This document shows, in pieces, positions 24,385 through 35,737 of a stretch of DNA of 64,000 nucleotides (positions within the stretch are counted from its first letter, which is position 1; the number at the start of each line of letters is the position of its first letter). The notes under the pieces were generated by a model. It was not told where the DNA came from. It made no database searches and saw only the letters and a list, made by a program, of their open reading frames with translations. This DNA comes from Mycobacterium kyogaense (lineage in GTDB: Bacteria > Actinomycetota > Actinomycetes > Mycobacteriales > Mycobacteriaceae). The stretch lies in contig NZ_QJUA01000004.1 in the NCBI RefSeq assembly GCF_003254575.1, positions 1 to 64,000 on the forward strand. Direction: 5' to 3'. Position numbers and translations under genes: made by a program.

Positions 24385-26205
24385 ATGGGTCAGTACAAGG
24401 TGCAGGCAACCACCATCGGACGAGTCGGGGCGCTGGCCGTGACGCTGGGCGTGGGCTGGGCAGTGGCGACGGCTGCTCCGGGTGTGGCCTACGCCGACGA
24501 CACCGGCAGCGACACGTCGGCGTCCGCGTCGGTGTCACCGGAGTCGTCGCAGAGCGCGACCGGGACATCCCGGGCAGCCGAGCGCCGGGCCGCTGCTCAG
24601 CAACGGCGTCAGGAGGCCCGCGAGGCGGCAGCGACGCGTCGCGCCGAACGGCAGGAGGCTCGCCGTGTCCGAGCCGCCGATCGCGCGGCAGACGACACAG
24701 ACGGCGCTGTGACGTCGGTGAGGTTCACCGCCGGCGCAAGGGACGTCTCGCGCGCCGACGCCCCTGAAGGCCCCCCTCCCGCCGCGCCGCTCGCCCTCAC
24801 CACGTTGCTCACGGCCGCTGCCGCGAAACGCGACGAGCGGACGGCGGCGCAGCGGACCAATGTCGTGCCGCAGGTCAGCGCACTGGCCGCCGACGACACC
24901 CCGAACGTGCTGGTGATCGGCATCGACGGCACCAACCTCAGCAAGATCCTGGCCAACCAGCAGAACAGCAACCTGTTCAGCCTCATGCAGACCGGCACGA
25001 CGGCGGCCTCGACGATCGTCGGGCACACCACGATCTCCAACCCGTCGTGGTCTTCCATCCTGACCGGGGCATGGGGGGAGAAGACCGGCGTCATCAACAA
25101 CGTCTTCACCCCGTGGACCTACTCGACGTGGCCGACGCTGTTCACCCAGCTCGAACAGTTCAACAGCAGCATCGAGACCACTGCGATCTCCGACTGGGAC
25201 GTGATCGCCGGCATCGCCGGAACCGGTGGTGCGGACAAGGTCGACAACAACATCTTCTTCACCCAGGTCGCCGGCGACACCGACTGGTCGAAGACCGATG
25301 ACCGGGTCGGCGACGCCACCGAGGCCGCGATCCTGGGCGCGAACGCCAACGTGAGCAACTTCGTCTTCAGCTACTTCGTCGGGGTCGACGAGAACGGACA
25401 CATGCACGGCGGCGACTCACCGGAGTACGCCGCGGCCATCACCAACGTCGACCGCAACATCGGGGAGATCCTCGCCGCGATCGAGGCCAGCGGCCAGGAG
25501 TGGACGATCATCGTGGTCACCGATCACGGGCATCAACCGCAGAAGGGCATCGGCCACGGGTTCCAATCACCGCCGGAGACATCGACTTTCGTGATCGCGA
25601 ACGGAGGCGGCTTCGACTCCGGCGCGATCAACCTGACCTACTCGATCGTCGACGTCACCCCCACGGTGCTCACCCTGTTCGGAGGTACGCCGTCCGCGAG
25701 CTCGGACGGGACGTCCCTGACCGACCAGGACGACAGCAACGTCTACCCGGTGAACGACGACGGCGCCCTGCGCGCCGGACTGCTCGACATCATCGCCAAG
25801 TACGGCTATCCGGACCGGGCCACCGAGGCCAGGCTCAGCCTGCGCACCATCGTGACCTCGGTGCCCTATTTCGTGTTCGGTGCGACCCAACAGCTCACCG
25901 GGGGTCTGCAGGATCTCGTCGACCTCGGCATTCCGCTGGTCAGCCTGGTGGCCAAGATCGCCATCATCCCGGTGCAGCTGGGTGGCGATCTGCTCTACGT
26001 CGTGACCAACCTGGCGGCGCAGATCGTCGCGAAGCTCACCGGGGTCGAGGGGGCGAGCATCTTCCCGCTGTGGCCGCCGGCACCACCGGCGATCGAGCCC
26101 CAGCCCGACGAGACGACCACACTGGTCGACCTGTTCGCGGTGTGCGGTGACGACCCGGCGTCGGCGAGCTTCCTGCAGTGCGGCGCACCGAGCATCGCGG
26201 TCTAG
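24385..26205 (+). CDS. Secreted alkaline phosphatase-family phosphodiesterase
   Basis: A 606-residue exported protein. The signal peptide ends near AYA37|DD. A low-complexity charged Ala/Arg region (about 60-100) precedes a type I phosphodiesterase/nucleotide pyrophosphatase-like domain from about 172. The first metal site is Asp181 (GIDGT), the likely nucleophile Thr lies in GHTTISNPSW (about 213-222), and metal ligands sit in DENGHMHG, TDHGHQ and GHGF. A hydrophobic C-terminal region (about 490-560) may associate with membrane. It should cleave phosphodiester or phosphomonoester bonds outside the cytoplasm. GAAGGGA precedes ATG 24385. Confidence 0.88.
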   Translation: MGQYKVQATTIGRVGALAVTLGVGWAVATAAPGVAYADDTGSDTSASASVSPESSQSATGTSRAAERRAAAQQRRQEAREAAATRRAERQEARRVRAADRAADDTDGAVTSVRFTAGARDVSRADAPEGPPPAAPLALTTLLTAAAAKRDERTAAQRTNVVPQVSALAADDTPNVLVIGIDGTNLSKILANQQNSNLFSLMQTGTTAASTIVGHTTISNPSWSSILTGAWGEKTGVINNVFTPWTYSTWPTLFTQLEQFNSSIETTAISDWDVIAGIAGTGGADKVDNNIFFTQVAGDTDWSKTDDRVGDATEAAILGANANVSNFVFSYFVGVDENGHMHGGDSPEYAAAITNVDRNIGEILAAIEASGQEWTIIVVTDHGHQPQKGIGHGFQSPPETSTFVIANGGGFDSGAINLTYSIVDVTPTVLTLFGGTPSASSDGTSLTDQDDSNVYPVNDDGALRAGLLDIIAKYGYPDRATEARLSLRTIVTSVPYFVFGATQQLTGGLQDLVDLGIPLVSLVAKIAIIPVQLGGDLLYVVTNLAAQIVAKLTGVEGASIFPLWPPAPPAIEPQPDETTTLVDLFAVCGDDPASASFLQCGAPSIAV

Positions 26206-26214
26206 CCGGTACGT

Positions 26215-26874
26215 CTAGCGCTGCATCGACCCGATGAAGTAGGACTCTTTGCCGGTCGGATAGCCGCCGCCGTCGGTGGCGATGTGCACGTGGTCGAAGT
26301 GGTTGGCCGTCTCGTTGCCGTAGTCGGCGGTCCAACTCGGTGCCCCGATGCCGGGGTAGAGACCTTGGCGCCAGATCACGTGCAGCACGCCCCAGCGCTT
26401 GGCGTTGGCCAGGGCATAGCCGGCGATCTGGTTGCCCAGGGCGATGCCTTCCTCGGAGTGGTAATTCGGGATCATCACGTCGATGGCCAATCCGTTCGGA
26501 TGCCATTTCAGCGGGTCCTGCCGGTACCCGCCGATCGTCGTGATCTCGGGGAACATCGCGCTGATCGCACGGGCCGCCCAGATCGTCTTGACCTGTAAGC
26601 CGCCTTCGGGCGCGACGCCGCGCGGCAGCGACAGATCGAACACCCGGGCGTCGATGGGTGCGCTGGCGGCCAGCAGTTCGGCCTTGTCCGGTGGCGGAGC
26701 CGCAGGCGCGGAGGACGGCCCCGCCGGCGCGGCGATCCCCGGCGCGGTGGCGGGTGACGCCGCTTTCTCGGTGTCCTGCGCGTAGAACATGCCGGCCGAC
26801 ACCACCAGCGACACGGCGATCGCCAGCCATCGGCCACGGCCGTTGGCTAACAGATTTGTGCGCACGACGTGCAC
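26215..26874 (-). CDS. Exported LAS/M15-like peptidase-fold protein
   Basis: A 219-residue protein with an N-terminal membrane anchor or signal (WLAIAVSLVVSAGMFYA), a Pro/Ala-rich linker (about 38-62) and a C-terminal domain. The domain carries His125-x6-Asp132 (HPNGLAID) and DHVHI (His195, His197), the metal-ligand spacing of LAS-type (VanY/peptidase M15) metallopeptidases. It resembles exported mycobacterial proteins of unknown function such as those with HPNGLALDVMIP. A cell-wall peptide hydrolase role is plausible. The start is uncertain: GTG 26874 or 26865. Confidence 0.7.
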   Translation of the reverse strand: MHVVRTNLLANGRGRWLAIAVSLVVSAGMFYAQDTEKAASPATAPGIAAPAGPSSAPAAPPPDKAELLAASAPIDARVFDLSLPRGVAPEGGLQVKTIWAARAISAMFPEITTIGGYRQDPLKWHPNGLAIDVMIPNYHSEEGIALGNQIAGYALANAKRWGVLHVIWRQGLYPGIGAPSWTADYGNETANHFDHVHIATDGGGYPTGKESYFIGSMQR

Positions 26875-27013
26875 TGTAACGCCGCGCACGGTCGTCGCGG
26901 GCAATGTTGGGCTCCCGCGCGTGTGACGGCGCGTTTGAAAAAGCGGACGGTTGGGCACGCTGTGTTCCTGTTCGTGGGGCGGGCATCCGGTGCCCGGAGG
27001 AAAGGCGAGCTCG

Positions 27014-28417
27014 ATGAGCGAAGTCAGGACAGGATCTGCGGGGTCGACCGGCACCGAGCGCAAGCTGGGTACCAGCCTCAAATCCCGGCACATCACGATG
27101 ATCTCCATCGCCGGCATCATCGGCGCGGGGTTGTTCGTCGGTTCCAAGAATGCGATCGCCGAGGCGGGGCCCGCGGTCATCCTCTCCTACATCATGGCCG
27201 GCACCCTGGTGGTGCTCGTCATGCGCATGCTGGGGGAGATGGCGACCGCCAACCCGGACACAGGCTCGTTCTCCGTCTACGCCGACCGCGCGCTCGGCGG
27301 CTGGGCCGGCTTTTCCATCGGCTGGCTGTACTGGTGGTTCTGGGTGCTCGTCATCCCCGTCGAGGCCACCGCCGCCGCCGACATCCTGACCAGTCTCATC
27401 GGTGGTGCGCAATGGATCTGGGCGCTCGCCGTCACCGCACTGCTGACCATCACCAACCTCGCGAGCGTCGGCAACTACGGCGAATTCGAATTCTGGTTCG
27501 CGCTGATCAAGGTCGTCGCGATCATCGCGTTCATCGGCGTCGGCGTGGCCGCGATCTTCGGCCTCATCCCCGACTCCCAGGTCAGCGGCATCGACAACCT
27601 GTGGCAGCCCGACGGCTTCCTGCCCAACGGGTTCGGCGCCGTCATCGCCGGCATGCTGATCACGATGTTCTCGTTCATGGGCACCGAGATCGTCACGATC
27701 GCCGCCGCCGAATCACCCAACCCCGAGAAAGGGATCACGAAGGCGGTGCGCACCGTCATCTGGCGCATCTCGCTGTTCTACATCGGCTCGATCTTCATCA
27801 TCGTCTCGCTGATGCCCTACAACGAGCTGCCCGACGGGTCCTACCAGTCCACGCTGCAGGCGATCGGCATCCCCGGCTCGAAGCTCATCATGGACATCGT
27901 CATCCTCACGGCAGTGGCGTCATGCCTGAACTCCGCGCTCTACACCGCCTCCCGAATGCTGTTCTCGCTCAGCGAGCGCCGGGATGCCCCGCAGGCTGTC
28001 CGCAAGATCGCCGGCAACGGGGCGCCCTGGGTGGCGGTCCTGCTCTCGACCGCAGTCGGCTTCCTCGCGGTCATCGGCAACTACCTGCTACCGGAGAAGA
28101 TCTTCGGCTACCTGCTGGCCACCAGCGGTGCGGTCGCGCTGTTCGTGTACCTGGTGATCGCGATCAGCCAGTTCGTCCTCGGGCGCAAAATGCGGGCCGC
28201 CGGCGAGCGTCCGCCGGTGCGGATGTGGCTGTTCCCCTATCTCACCGTGGTGGTCATCGGACTGATCGTGGCGGTGCTGGTGCTGATGGCCTTCGATCCC
28301 AAGCAGCAGCAGGCGATCGCCCTCTCGGTGATCTCGGCCGTCGTCATCGTCGCGCTCGGGGTGTTCGTGCACCGGCGCCACGGTGCCGACGCCGACGAGG
28401 CGATCCGCGCCAGCTGA
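27014..28417 (+). CDS. Amino-acid permease (APC family), copy 1
   Basis: A 467-residue transporter with about twelve hydrophobic helices, of the GABA/amino-acid permease type. The first helix shows the signature [20 protein letters not shown], followed by [13 protein letters not shown]. Helix 6 region shows [26 protein letters not shown]. It imports an amino acid with protons. The substrate is uncertain; GABA-permease-like proteins of this kind are common. ATG 27014 has GGAGGAAAGG upstream. It lies 596 bp ahead of the truncated icd2 and keeps the native upstream region, unlike copy 2. Confidence 0.92.
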   Translation: MSEVRTGSAGSTGTERKLGTSLKSRHITMISIAGIIGAGLFVGSKNAIAEAGPAVILSYIMAGTLVVLVMRMLGEMATANPDTGSFSVYADRALGGWAGFSIGWLYWWFWVLVIPVEATAAADILTSLIGGAQWIWALAVTALLTITNLASVGNYGEFEFWFALIKVVAIIAFIGVGVAAIFGLIPDSQVSGIDNLWQPDGFLPNGFGAVIAGMLITMFSFMGTEIVTIAAAESPNPEKGITKAVRTVIWRISLFYIGSIFIIVSLMPYNELPDGSYQSTLQAIGIPGSKLIMDIVILTAVASCLNSALYTASRMLFSLSERRDAPQAVRKIAGNGAPWVAVLLSTAVGFLAVIGNYLLPEKIFGYLLATSGAVALFVYLVIAISQFVLGRKMRAAGERPPVRMWLFPYLTVVVIGLIVAVLVLMAFDPKQQQAIALSVISAVVIVALGVFVHRRHGADADEAIRAS

Positions 28418-28420
28418 TGG

Positions 28421-28759
28421 TCAGGGCCGCTTGGCCACCGTCAGCAGGATCGCCGCATCCTCCAGCGCGAGCAGGGAGTGGTGGGCATCGGGGATCAACA
28501 GCAGATCCCCGGTTCGGCCGTCCCACTGATCGTCGCCGGCGACCAGCCGCACGGATCCCCTGAGCACGAAGATGGTGGCCTCGCCCGGATTGGCGTGTTC
28601 GCTCATCTGCGAACCTGCCGTCATCCCGACCACGGTCTGGCGCAGAATCCGTTCGTGACCGCCCACCACCGTGTCGGCGGCGTTGCGGCCGGTCGATGCC
28701 GCCCGCTCGAGTTGTTGGCGGGCCAAGGCCTCGATCGACACCTTCTGCATAGCTGCCAT
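28421..28759 (-). CDS. Cupin domain protein, copy 1
   Basis: A 112-residue single-domain cupin. The beta-barrel motifs are SEHANPGEATIFVLRGSVRLVAG (His and Glu ligands) and GDLLLIPDAHHSLLALED. It is of the kind found as small metal-binding regulators or stress proteins. The start is uncertain: ATG 28759 or ATG 28750; a longer frame reaches 28834. It is convergent with the permease gene (3 bp gap) and divergent from icd2. Confidence 0.75.
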   Translation of the reverse strand: MAAMQKVSIEALARQQLERAASTGRNAADTVVGGHERILRQTVVGMTAGSQMSEHANPGEATIFVLRGSVRLVAGDDQWDGRTGDLLLIPDAHHSLLALEDAAILLTVAKRP

Positions 28760-28888
28760 TGGATGCCTGCGCCGCGCGACGGTCAACCATGGATGTGACC
28801 GGACCGGGGATGACCCCGGTTCGGTAGGCTTCAACCGCCCCGAATCTGACAGATCACTGACCGCACCTCAACGCCGGGAGGCCACCAC

Positions 28889-30301
28889 ATGAGCGCCGAG
28901 CAGCCCACCATTTTCTACACCCTGACCGACGAGGCGCCGCTGCTCGCGACCTACGCCTTCCTGCCCGTGGTCCGTGCGTTCGCCGGTGCCGCCGACATCG
29001 ACGTGAAGTCCAGTGACATCTCGGTGGCCGCCCGCATCCTCGCCGAGTTCTCCGACCGGCTCAGCGAGGACCAGCGAGTATCCGACAACCTGACCGAACT
29101 CGGTGAGCTGACCCAGTTCCCCGAGACCAACATCATCAAGCTGCCGAACATCAGCGCCTCGGTGCCGCAGTTGCTCGCGGCCATCAAGGAACTCAAGGCC
29201 AAGGGCTACGACCTGCCCGACTACCCGGGCGAGCCGAAGACCGACGACGAGCGCAAGATCAAGGAGCGCTACGCCAAGATCCTCGGAAGTGCGGTCAATC
29301 CTGTTCTGCGTGAGGGCAATTCAGACCGCCGCGCGCCCAAGGCGGTCAAGGAGTACGCCCGCAAGCACCCGCACAGCATGGGGGAGTGGTCGCAGGCTTC
29401 GCGCACGCACGTCGCGACGATGAAGGGCGGCGACTTCTACCACGGCGAGAAGTCGATGACGCTGGACAAGGCGCGCAACGTCCGGATGGAGCTCAAGACG
29501 GCGGGCGGCGAGACCGTCGTGCTCAAGCCCGAGGTCAAGCTCGACGAGGGCGACGTGATCGACAGCATGTACATGAGCAAGAAGGCCCTCATCGAGTTCT
29601 ACGAGGCGCAGATCGAGGACGCCTACAAGACGGGCGTGATGTTCTCTCTGCACGTCAAGGCCACCATGATGAAGGTCAGCCACCCGATCGTGTTCGGACA
29701 CGCGGTCAAGGTGTTCTACAAGGACGCGTTCGCCAAGCACCAGGAACTGTTCGACCAGTTGGGCGTCAACGTCAACAACGGTCTGTCCGATCTCTACGAC
29801 AAGATCGAGGCGCTGCCCGCCTCGCAGCGCGAAGAGATCATCGAGGATCTGCACAAGTGCCACGAGCACCGGCCGGAGCTCGCGATGGTCGATTCGGCCA
29901 AGGGCATCTCCAACTTCCACTCGCCCAGCGACGTCATCGTCGACGCCTCGATGCCGGCGATGATCCGGCTCGGCGGAAAGATGTACGGCGCCGACGGCCG
30001 CACCAAGGACACCAAGGCCGTCAACCCGGAGTCGACGTTCTCTCGGATGTACCAGGAAGTCATCAACTTCTGTAAGACCCACGGTCAGTTCGACCCCACC
30101 ACGATGGGCACCGTGCCCAACGTCGGGCTGATGGCGCAGAAGGCCGAGGAGTACGGCAGCCACGACAAGACCTTCGAGATCGCCGAAGACGGCGTCGCCG
30201 ACATCGTCGACAACGAGACCGGCGAGGTGCTGCTGAGCCAGAACGTCGAAGCCGGCGACATCTGGCGCATGCCGATCGTCAAGGAAAGGCGAGCTCGATG
30301 A
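28889..30301 (+). pseudogene. icd2: Truncated icd2 (5' part) created by tandem duplication
   Basis: The first 465 residues are identical to the complete monomeric isocitrate dehydrogenase downstream. The frame then runs across the duplication junction into ERRAR and stops at TGA 30301. It lacks the C-terminal third. From work on the Azotobacter enzyme, that third carries the second part of the metal site and the NADP-binding residues, so the product should be inactive or unstable. Its stop overlaps the ATG of permease copy 2 (ATGA 30298-30301), making it in effect a leader for that gene. Confidence 0.93.
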
Positions 30302-31701
30302 GCGAAGTCAGGACAGGATCTGCGGGGTCGACCGGCACCGAGCGCAAGCTGGGTACCAGCCTCAAATCCCGGCACATCACGATGATCTCCATCGCCGGCA
30401 TCATCGGCGCGGGGTTGTTCGTCGGTTCCAAGAATGCGATCGCCGAGGCGGGGCCCGCGGTCATCCTCTCCTACATCATGGCCGGCACCCTGGTGGTGCT
30501 CGTCATGCGCATGCTGGGGGAGATGGCGACCGCCAACCCGGACACAGGCTCGTTCTCCGTCTACGCCGACCGCGCGCTCGGCGGCTGGGCCGGCTTTTCC
30601 ATCGGCTGGCTGTACTGGTGGTTCTGGGTGCTCGTCATCCCCGTCGAGGCCACCGCCGCCGCCGACATCCTGACCAGTCTCATCGGTGGTGCGCAATGGA
30701 TCTGGGCGCTCGCCGTCACCGCACTGCTGACCATCACCAACCTCGCGAGCGTCGGCAACTACGGCGAATTCGAATTCTGGTTCGCGCTGATCAAGGTCGT
30801 CGCGATCATCGCGTTCATCGGCGTCGGCGTGGCCGCGATCTTCGGCCTCATCCCCGACTCCCAGGTCAGCGGCATCGACAACCTGTGGCAGCCCGACGGC
30901 TTCCTGCCCAACGGGTTCGGCGCCGTCATCGCCGGCATGCTGATCACGATGTTCTCGTTCATGGGCACCGAGATCGTCACGATCGCCGCCGCCGAATCAC
31001 CCAACCCCGAGAAAGGGATCACGAAGGCGGTGCGCACCGTCATCTGGCGCATCTCGCTGTTCTACATCGGCTCGATCTTCATCATCGTCTCGCTGATGCC
31101 CTACAACGAGCTGCCCGACGGGTCCTACCAGTCCACGCTGCAGGCGATCGGCATCCCCGGCTCGAAGCTCATCATGGACATCGTCATCCTCACGGCAGTG
31201 GCGTCATGCCTGAACTCCGCGCTCTACACCGCCTCCCGAATGCTGTTCTCGCTCAGCGAGCGCCGGGATGCCCCGCAGGCTGTCCGCAAGATCGCCGGCA
31301 ACGGGGCGCCCTGGGTGGCGGTCCTGCTCTCGACCGCAGTCGGCTTCCTCGCGGTCATCGGCAACTACCTGCTACCGGAGAAGATCTTCGGCTACCTGCT
31401 GGCCACCAGCGGTGCGGTCGCGCTGTTCGTGTACCTGGTGATCGCGATCAGCCAGTTCGTCCTCGGGCGCAAAATGCGGGCCGCCGGCGAGCGTCCGCCG
31501 GTGCGGATGTGGCTGTTCCCCTATCTCACCGTGGTGGTCATCGGACTGATCGTGGCGGTGCTGGTGCTGATGGCCTTCGATCCCAAGCAGCAGCAGGCGA
31601 TCGCCCTCTCGGTGATCTCGGCCGTCGTCATCGTCGCGCTCGGGGTGTTCGTGCACCGGCGCCACGGTGCCGACGCCGACGAGGCGATCCGCGCCAGCTG
31701 A
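30298..31701 (+). CDS. Amino-acid permease (APC family), copy 2
   Basis: Identical in sequence to the 467-residue permease at 27014. What differs is the context. The native promoter and the upstream GGAGG are missing; the ATG follows AAGGAAAGGCGAGCTCG and overlaps the stop of the truncated icd2 (ATGA). Transcription must come from the icd2 promoter, and translation is probably coupled to the icd2 fragment. The duplication thus puts a transporter under a central-metabolism promoter as well as doubling its dose. Confidence 0.92.
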   Translation: MSEVRTGSAGSTGTERKLGTSLKSRHITMISIAGIIGAGLFVGSKNAIAEAGPAVILSYIMAGTLVVLVMRMLGEMATANPDTGSFSVYADRALGGWAGFSIGWLYWWFWVLVIPVEATAAADILTSLIGGAQWIWALAVTALLTITNLASVGNYGEFEFWFALIKVVAIIAFIGVGVAAIFGLIPDSQVSGIDNLWQPDGFLPNGFGAVIAGMLITMFSFMGTEIVTIAAAESPNPEKGITKAVRTVIWRISLFYIGSIFIIVSLMPYNELPDGSYQSTLQAIGIPGSKLIMDIVILTAVASCLNSALYTASRMLFSLSERRDAPQAVRKIAGNGAPWVAVLLSTAVGFLAVIGNYLLPEKIFGYLLATSGAVALFVYLVIAISQFVLGRKMRAAGERPPVRMWLFPYLTVVVIGLIVAVLVLMAFDPKQQQAIALSVISAVVIVALGVFVHRRHGADADEAIRAS

Positions 31702-31704
31702 TGG

Positions 31705-32043
31705 TCAGGGCCGCTTGGCCACCGTCAGCAGGATCGCCGCATCCTCCAGCGCGAGCAGGGAGTGGTGGGCATCGGGGATCAACAGCAGATCCCCGGTTCG
31801 GCCGTCCCACTGATCGTCGCCGGCGACCAGCCGCACGGATCCCCTGAGCACGAAGATGGTGGCCTCGCCCGGATTGGCGTGTTCGCTCATCTGCGAACCT
31901 GCCGTCATCCCGACCACGGTCTGGCGCAGAATCCGTTCGTGACCGCCCACCACCGTGTCGGCGGCGTTGCGGCCGGTCGATGCCGCCCGCTCGAGTTGTT
32001 GGCGGGCCAAGGCCTCGATCGACACCTTCTGCATAGCTGCCAT
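31705..32043 (-). CDS. Cupin domain protein, copy 2
   Basis: Second copy of the 112-residue cupin at 28421, identical in translation and flanks. It sits between permease copy 2 and the complete icd2, in the same relative arrangement. Start uncertainty is as for copy 1 (32043 or 32034). Confidence 0.75.
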   Translation of the reverse strand: MAAMQKVSIEALARQQLERAASTGRNAADTVVGGHERILRQTVVGMTAGSQMSEHANPGEATIFVLRGSVRLVAGDDQWDGRTGDLLLIPDAHHSLLALEDAAILLTVAKRP

Positions 32044-32172
32044 TGGATGCCTGCGCCGCGCGACGGTCAACCATGGATGTGACCGGACCGGGGATGACCC
32101 CGGTTCGGTAGGCTTCAACCGCCCCGAATCTGACAGATCACTGACCGCACCTCAACGCCGGGAGGCCACCAC

Positions 32173-34409
<2,237 letters not shown>

Positions 34410-34410
<1 letters not shown>

Positions 34411-34434
34411 GCTGAGCCAGCTGCCCACTCAGCT
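34410..34434. terminator. Weak hairpin after icd2
   Basis: AGCTGAG (34410-34416) and CTCAGCT (34428-34434) can pair around an 11-base loop directly at the icd2 stop. There is no T-run, so termination efficiency is doubtful. Confidence 0.3.
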
Positions 34435-34564
34435 AAACCCTTCTATTCGCCGCTGTGGTTAATTGCGGTTTCGCCACGTTCGGCGACATTTCGGTGTGGT
34501 GTGCGTAACATCCGACCTGGACACGCCGATATAGGGCCATCACCGGCCGTCGTCAGGGGTAGCT

Positions 34565-35668
34565 ATGCGCGTGGTTATGGGTCTTTCGCTGACCGCCAAG
34601 AGTGCGGTGTGGGCGCTGGTCGACGTCAAGGACGGCACCATCCTGGCTGACGAGGTGGTTACCCTCGATTCGGCGAACGAGATTGCCCGGGCCACGGCGC
34701 GCAGCATCCAGGCGTTCGCCCTGCAAAGCCAACGCGACATCGACGGGGTGCGTCTGACGTGGAGTGACGACGCGCGGGCGCACGGCATCCGGTTGCGGAC
34801 CAAACTGCGCCTGTTCGGTTTCGACACGGTGGAGACGGTGACGCCGGAGGCGGCCCGGGAGGGGCGCAACCGCACGGCCCGCCACATCGCTCCGCACCTG
34901 GTGCTCGCCTACGGCGCGGCCCGCGCCGACCTGCACGGTGACGAGCACCGCAACGTGCTGTCGCGTCTGGTGTCCCGCGTGCCGCTACCCGTCTCGGCGG
35001 CCGCCGGCGTGATCGCTGTCGCCGGCGTCGGAATCTATGCGCTGACGGGCGGATTCACCGCGAGCACTCCCGTCACCGAAGCGTCCGCGCCGGCTCCGGC
35101 GCCCGCCGCGGTACCGTCAGCCCCGCCGGTCCCCGCCGCAGCACCAGTGCCCGCGCCGGTCGCGGGCCCTGTGGCCGCTCCGGAGACATTCAGCCCGGTG
35201 GAATCTGCTCGGTCGTTCTCCGCGCCGGCCGACGTGACCCCGGCCGAGGAGGAGCCTCAGGCGAGCACGGCGACGCCGGTCGCGGCCACCATCGACGAGA
35301 CGGTCCAGCCGGCTGTGGCCACACCGCAGACCGCGACCGCGTCGCAAACCGGGACGGTGCCGGCCACGGTCCCGGCCACGGTGCCGATCTCGGTGCCGAT
35401 CACGACCGTGCAGGAGTTCCAGCAGCCCAGCACCGCCAGTGTCGCGGCGGTCGGCATCACGCCCAGCGATCCGCAGACCATCGACACGATGATCGGCGAA
35501 CCGCATCTCACCGGATCGCAGCTGGCCGCCGGGCCGGTGCAAGCCGTCGTCGCCCCGGCGCCGGTGCAGTCCGCGCAGCCGGTTCCGGCGAGCACCGCCA
35601 CACCGGGTGGAGCATCGCAGACGACATCAGAGGGCCCCCTGAGCGCCTTCCTCGAAGCGCTGCCCTGA
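34565..35668 (+). CDS. Mycobacterial Pro/Ala-rich membrane protein
   Basis: A 367-residue protein. The N-terminal domain (about 1-125) is of a mycobacteria-specific type beginning MRVVMGLSLTAKSAVWALVD, with DGVRLTWSDDARAHGIRLR. One TM helix follows (PVSAAAGVIAVAGVGIYALTG, about 142-162), then a long Pro/Ala/Thr-rich, presumably extracytoplasmic tail with repeated VPATVPA-like units. The domain fold is unknown to me; the ordering suggests a cytoplasmic sensor or scaffold tethered to the wall. The short interval after icd2 holds no other gene. Confidence 0.78.
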   Translation: MRVVMGLSLTAKSAVWALVDVKDGTILADEVVTLDSANEIARATARSIQAFALQSQRDIDGVRLTWSDDARAHGIRLRTKLRLFGFDTVETVTPEAAREGRNRTARHIAPHLVLAYGAARADLHGDEHRNVLSRLVSRVPLPVSAAAGVIAVAGVGIYALTGGFTASTPVTEASAPAPAPAAVPSAPPVPAAAPVPAPVAGPVAAPETFSPVESARSFSAPADVTPAEEEPQASTATPVAATIDETVQPAVATPQTATASQTGTVPATVPATVPISVPITTVQEFQQPSTASVAAVGITPSDPQTIDTMIGEPHLTGSQLAAGPVQAVVAPAPVQSAQPVPASTATPGGASQTTSEGPLSAFLEALP

Positions 35669-35737
35669 CGGTGAACGCCGGTCGACGGGCGTAGAAGTAC
35701 TCAAGCGTTCGACGCCGGCCGGCGTCATGCTGGTCCT

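Larger units (their letters stand above)
27002..30285. repeat. Tandem duplication, copy 1 (3284 bp)
   Basis: Bases 27002-30285 are repeated head-to-tail at 30286-33569. All translated products inside match residue for residue, and I saw no base differences where I compared. The copy starts 12 bp before the permease ATG and ends inside icd2. The outer ends and the junction share AGGA (26998-27001, 30282-30285, 33566-33569), a 4-bp microhomology. Confidence 0.95.

Noticed and set aside
26951..27013. An upstream extension of the permease frame
   Set aside because: It lacks homology to permease N-termini. The copy-2 context starts at the ATG with GGAAAGG, which supports ATG 27014.
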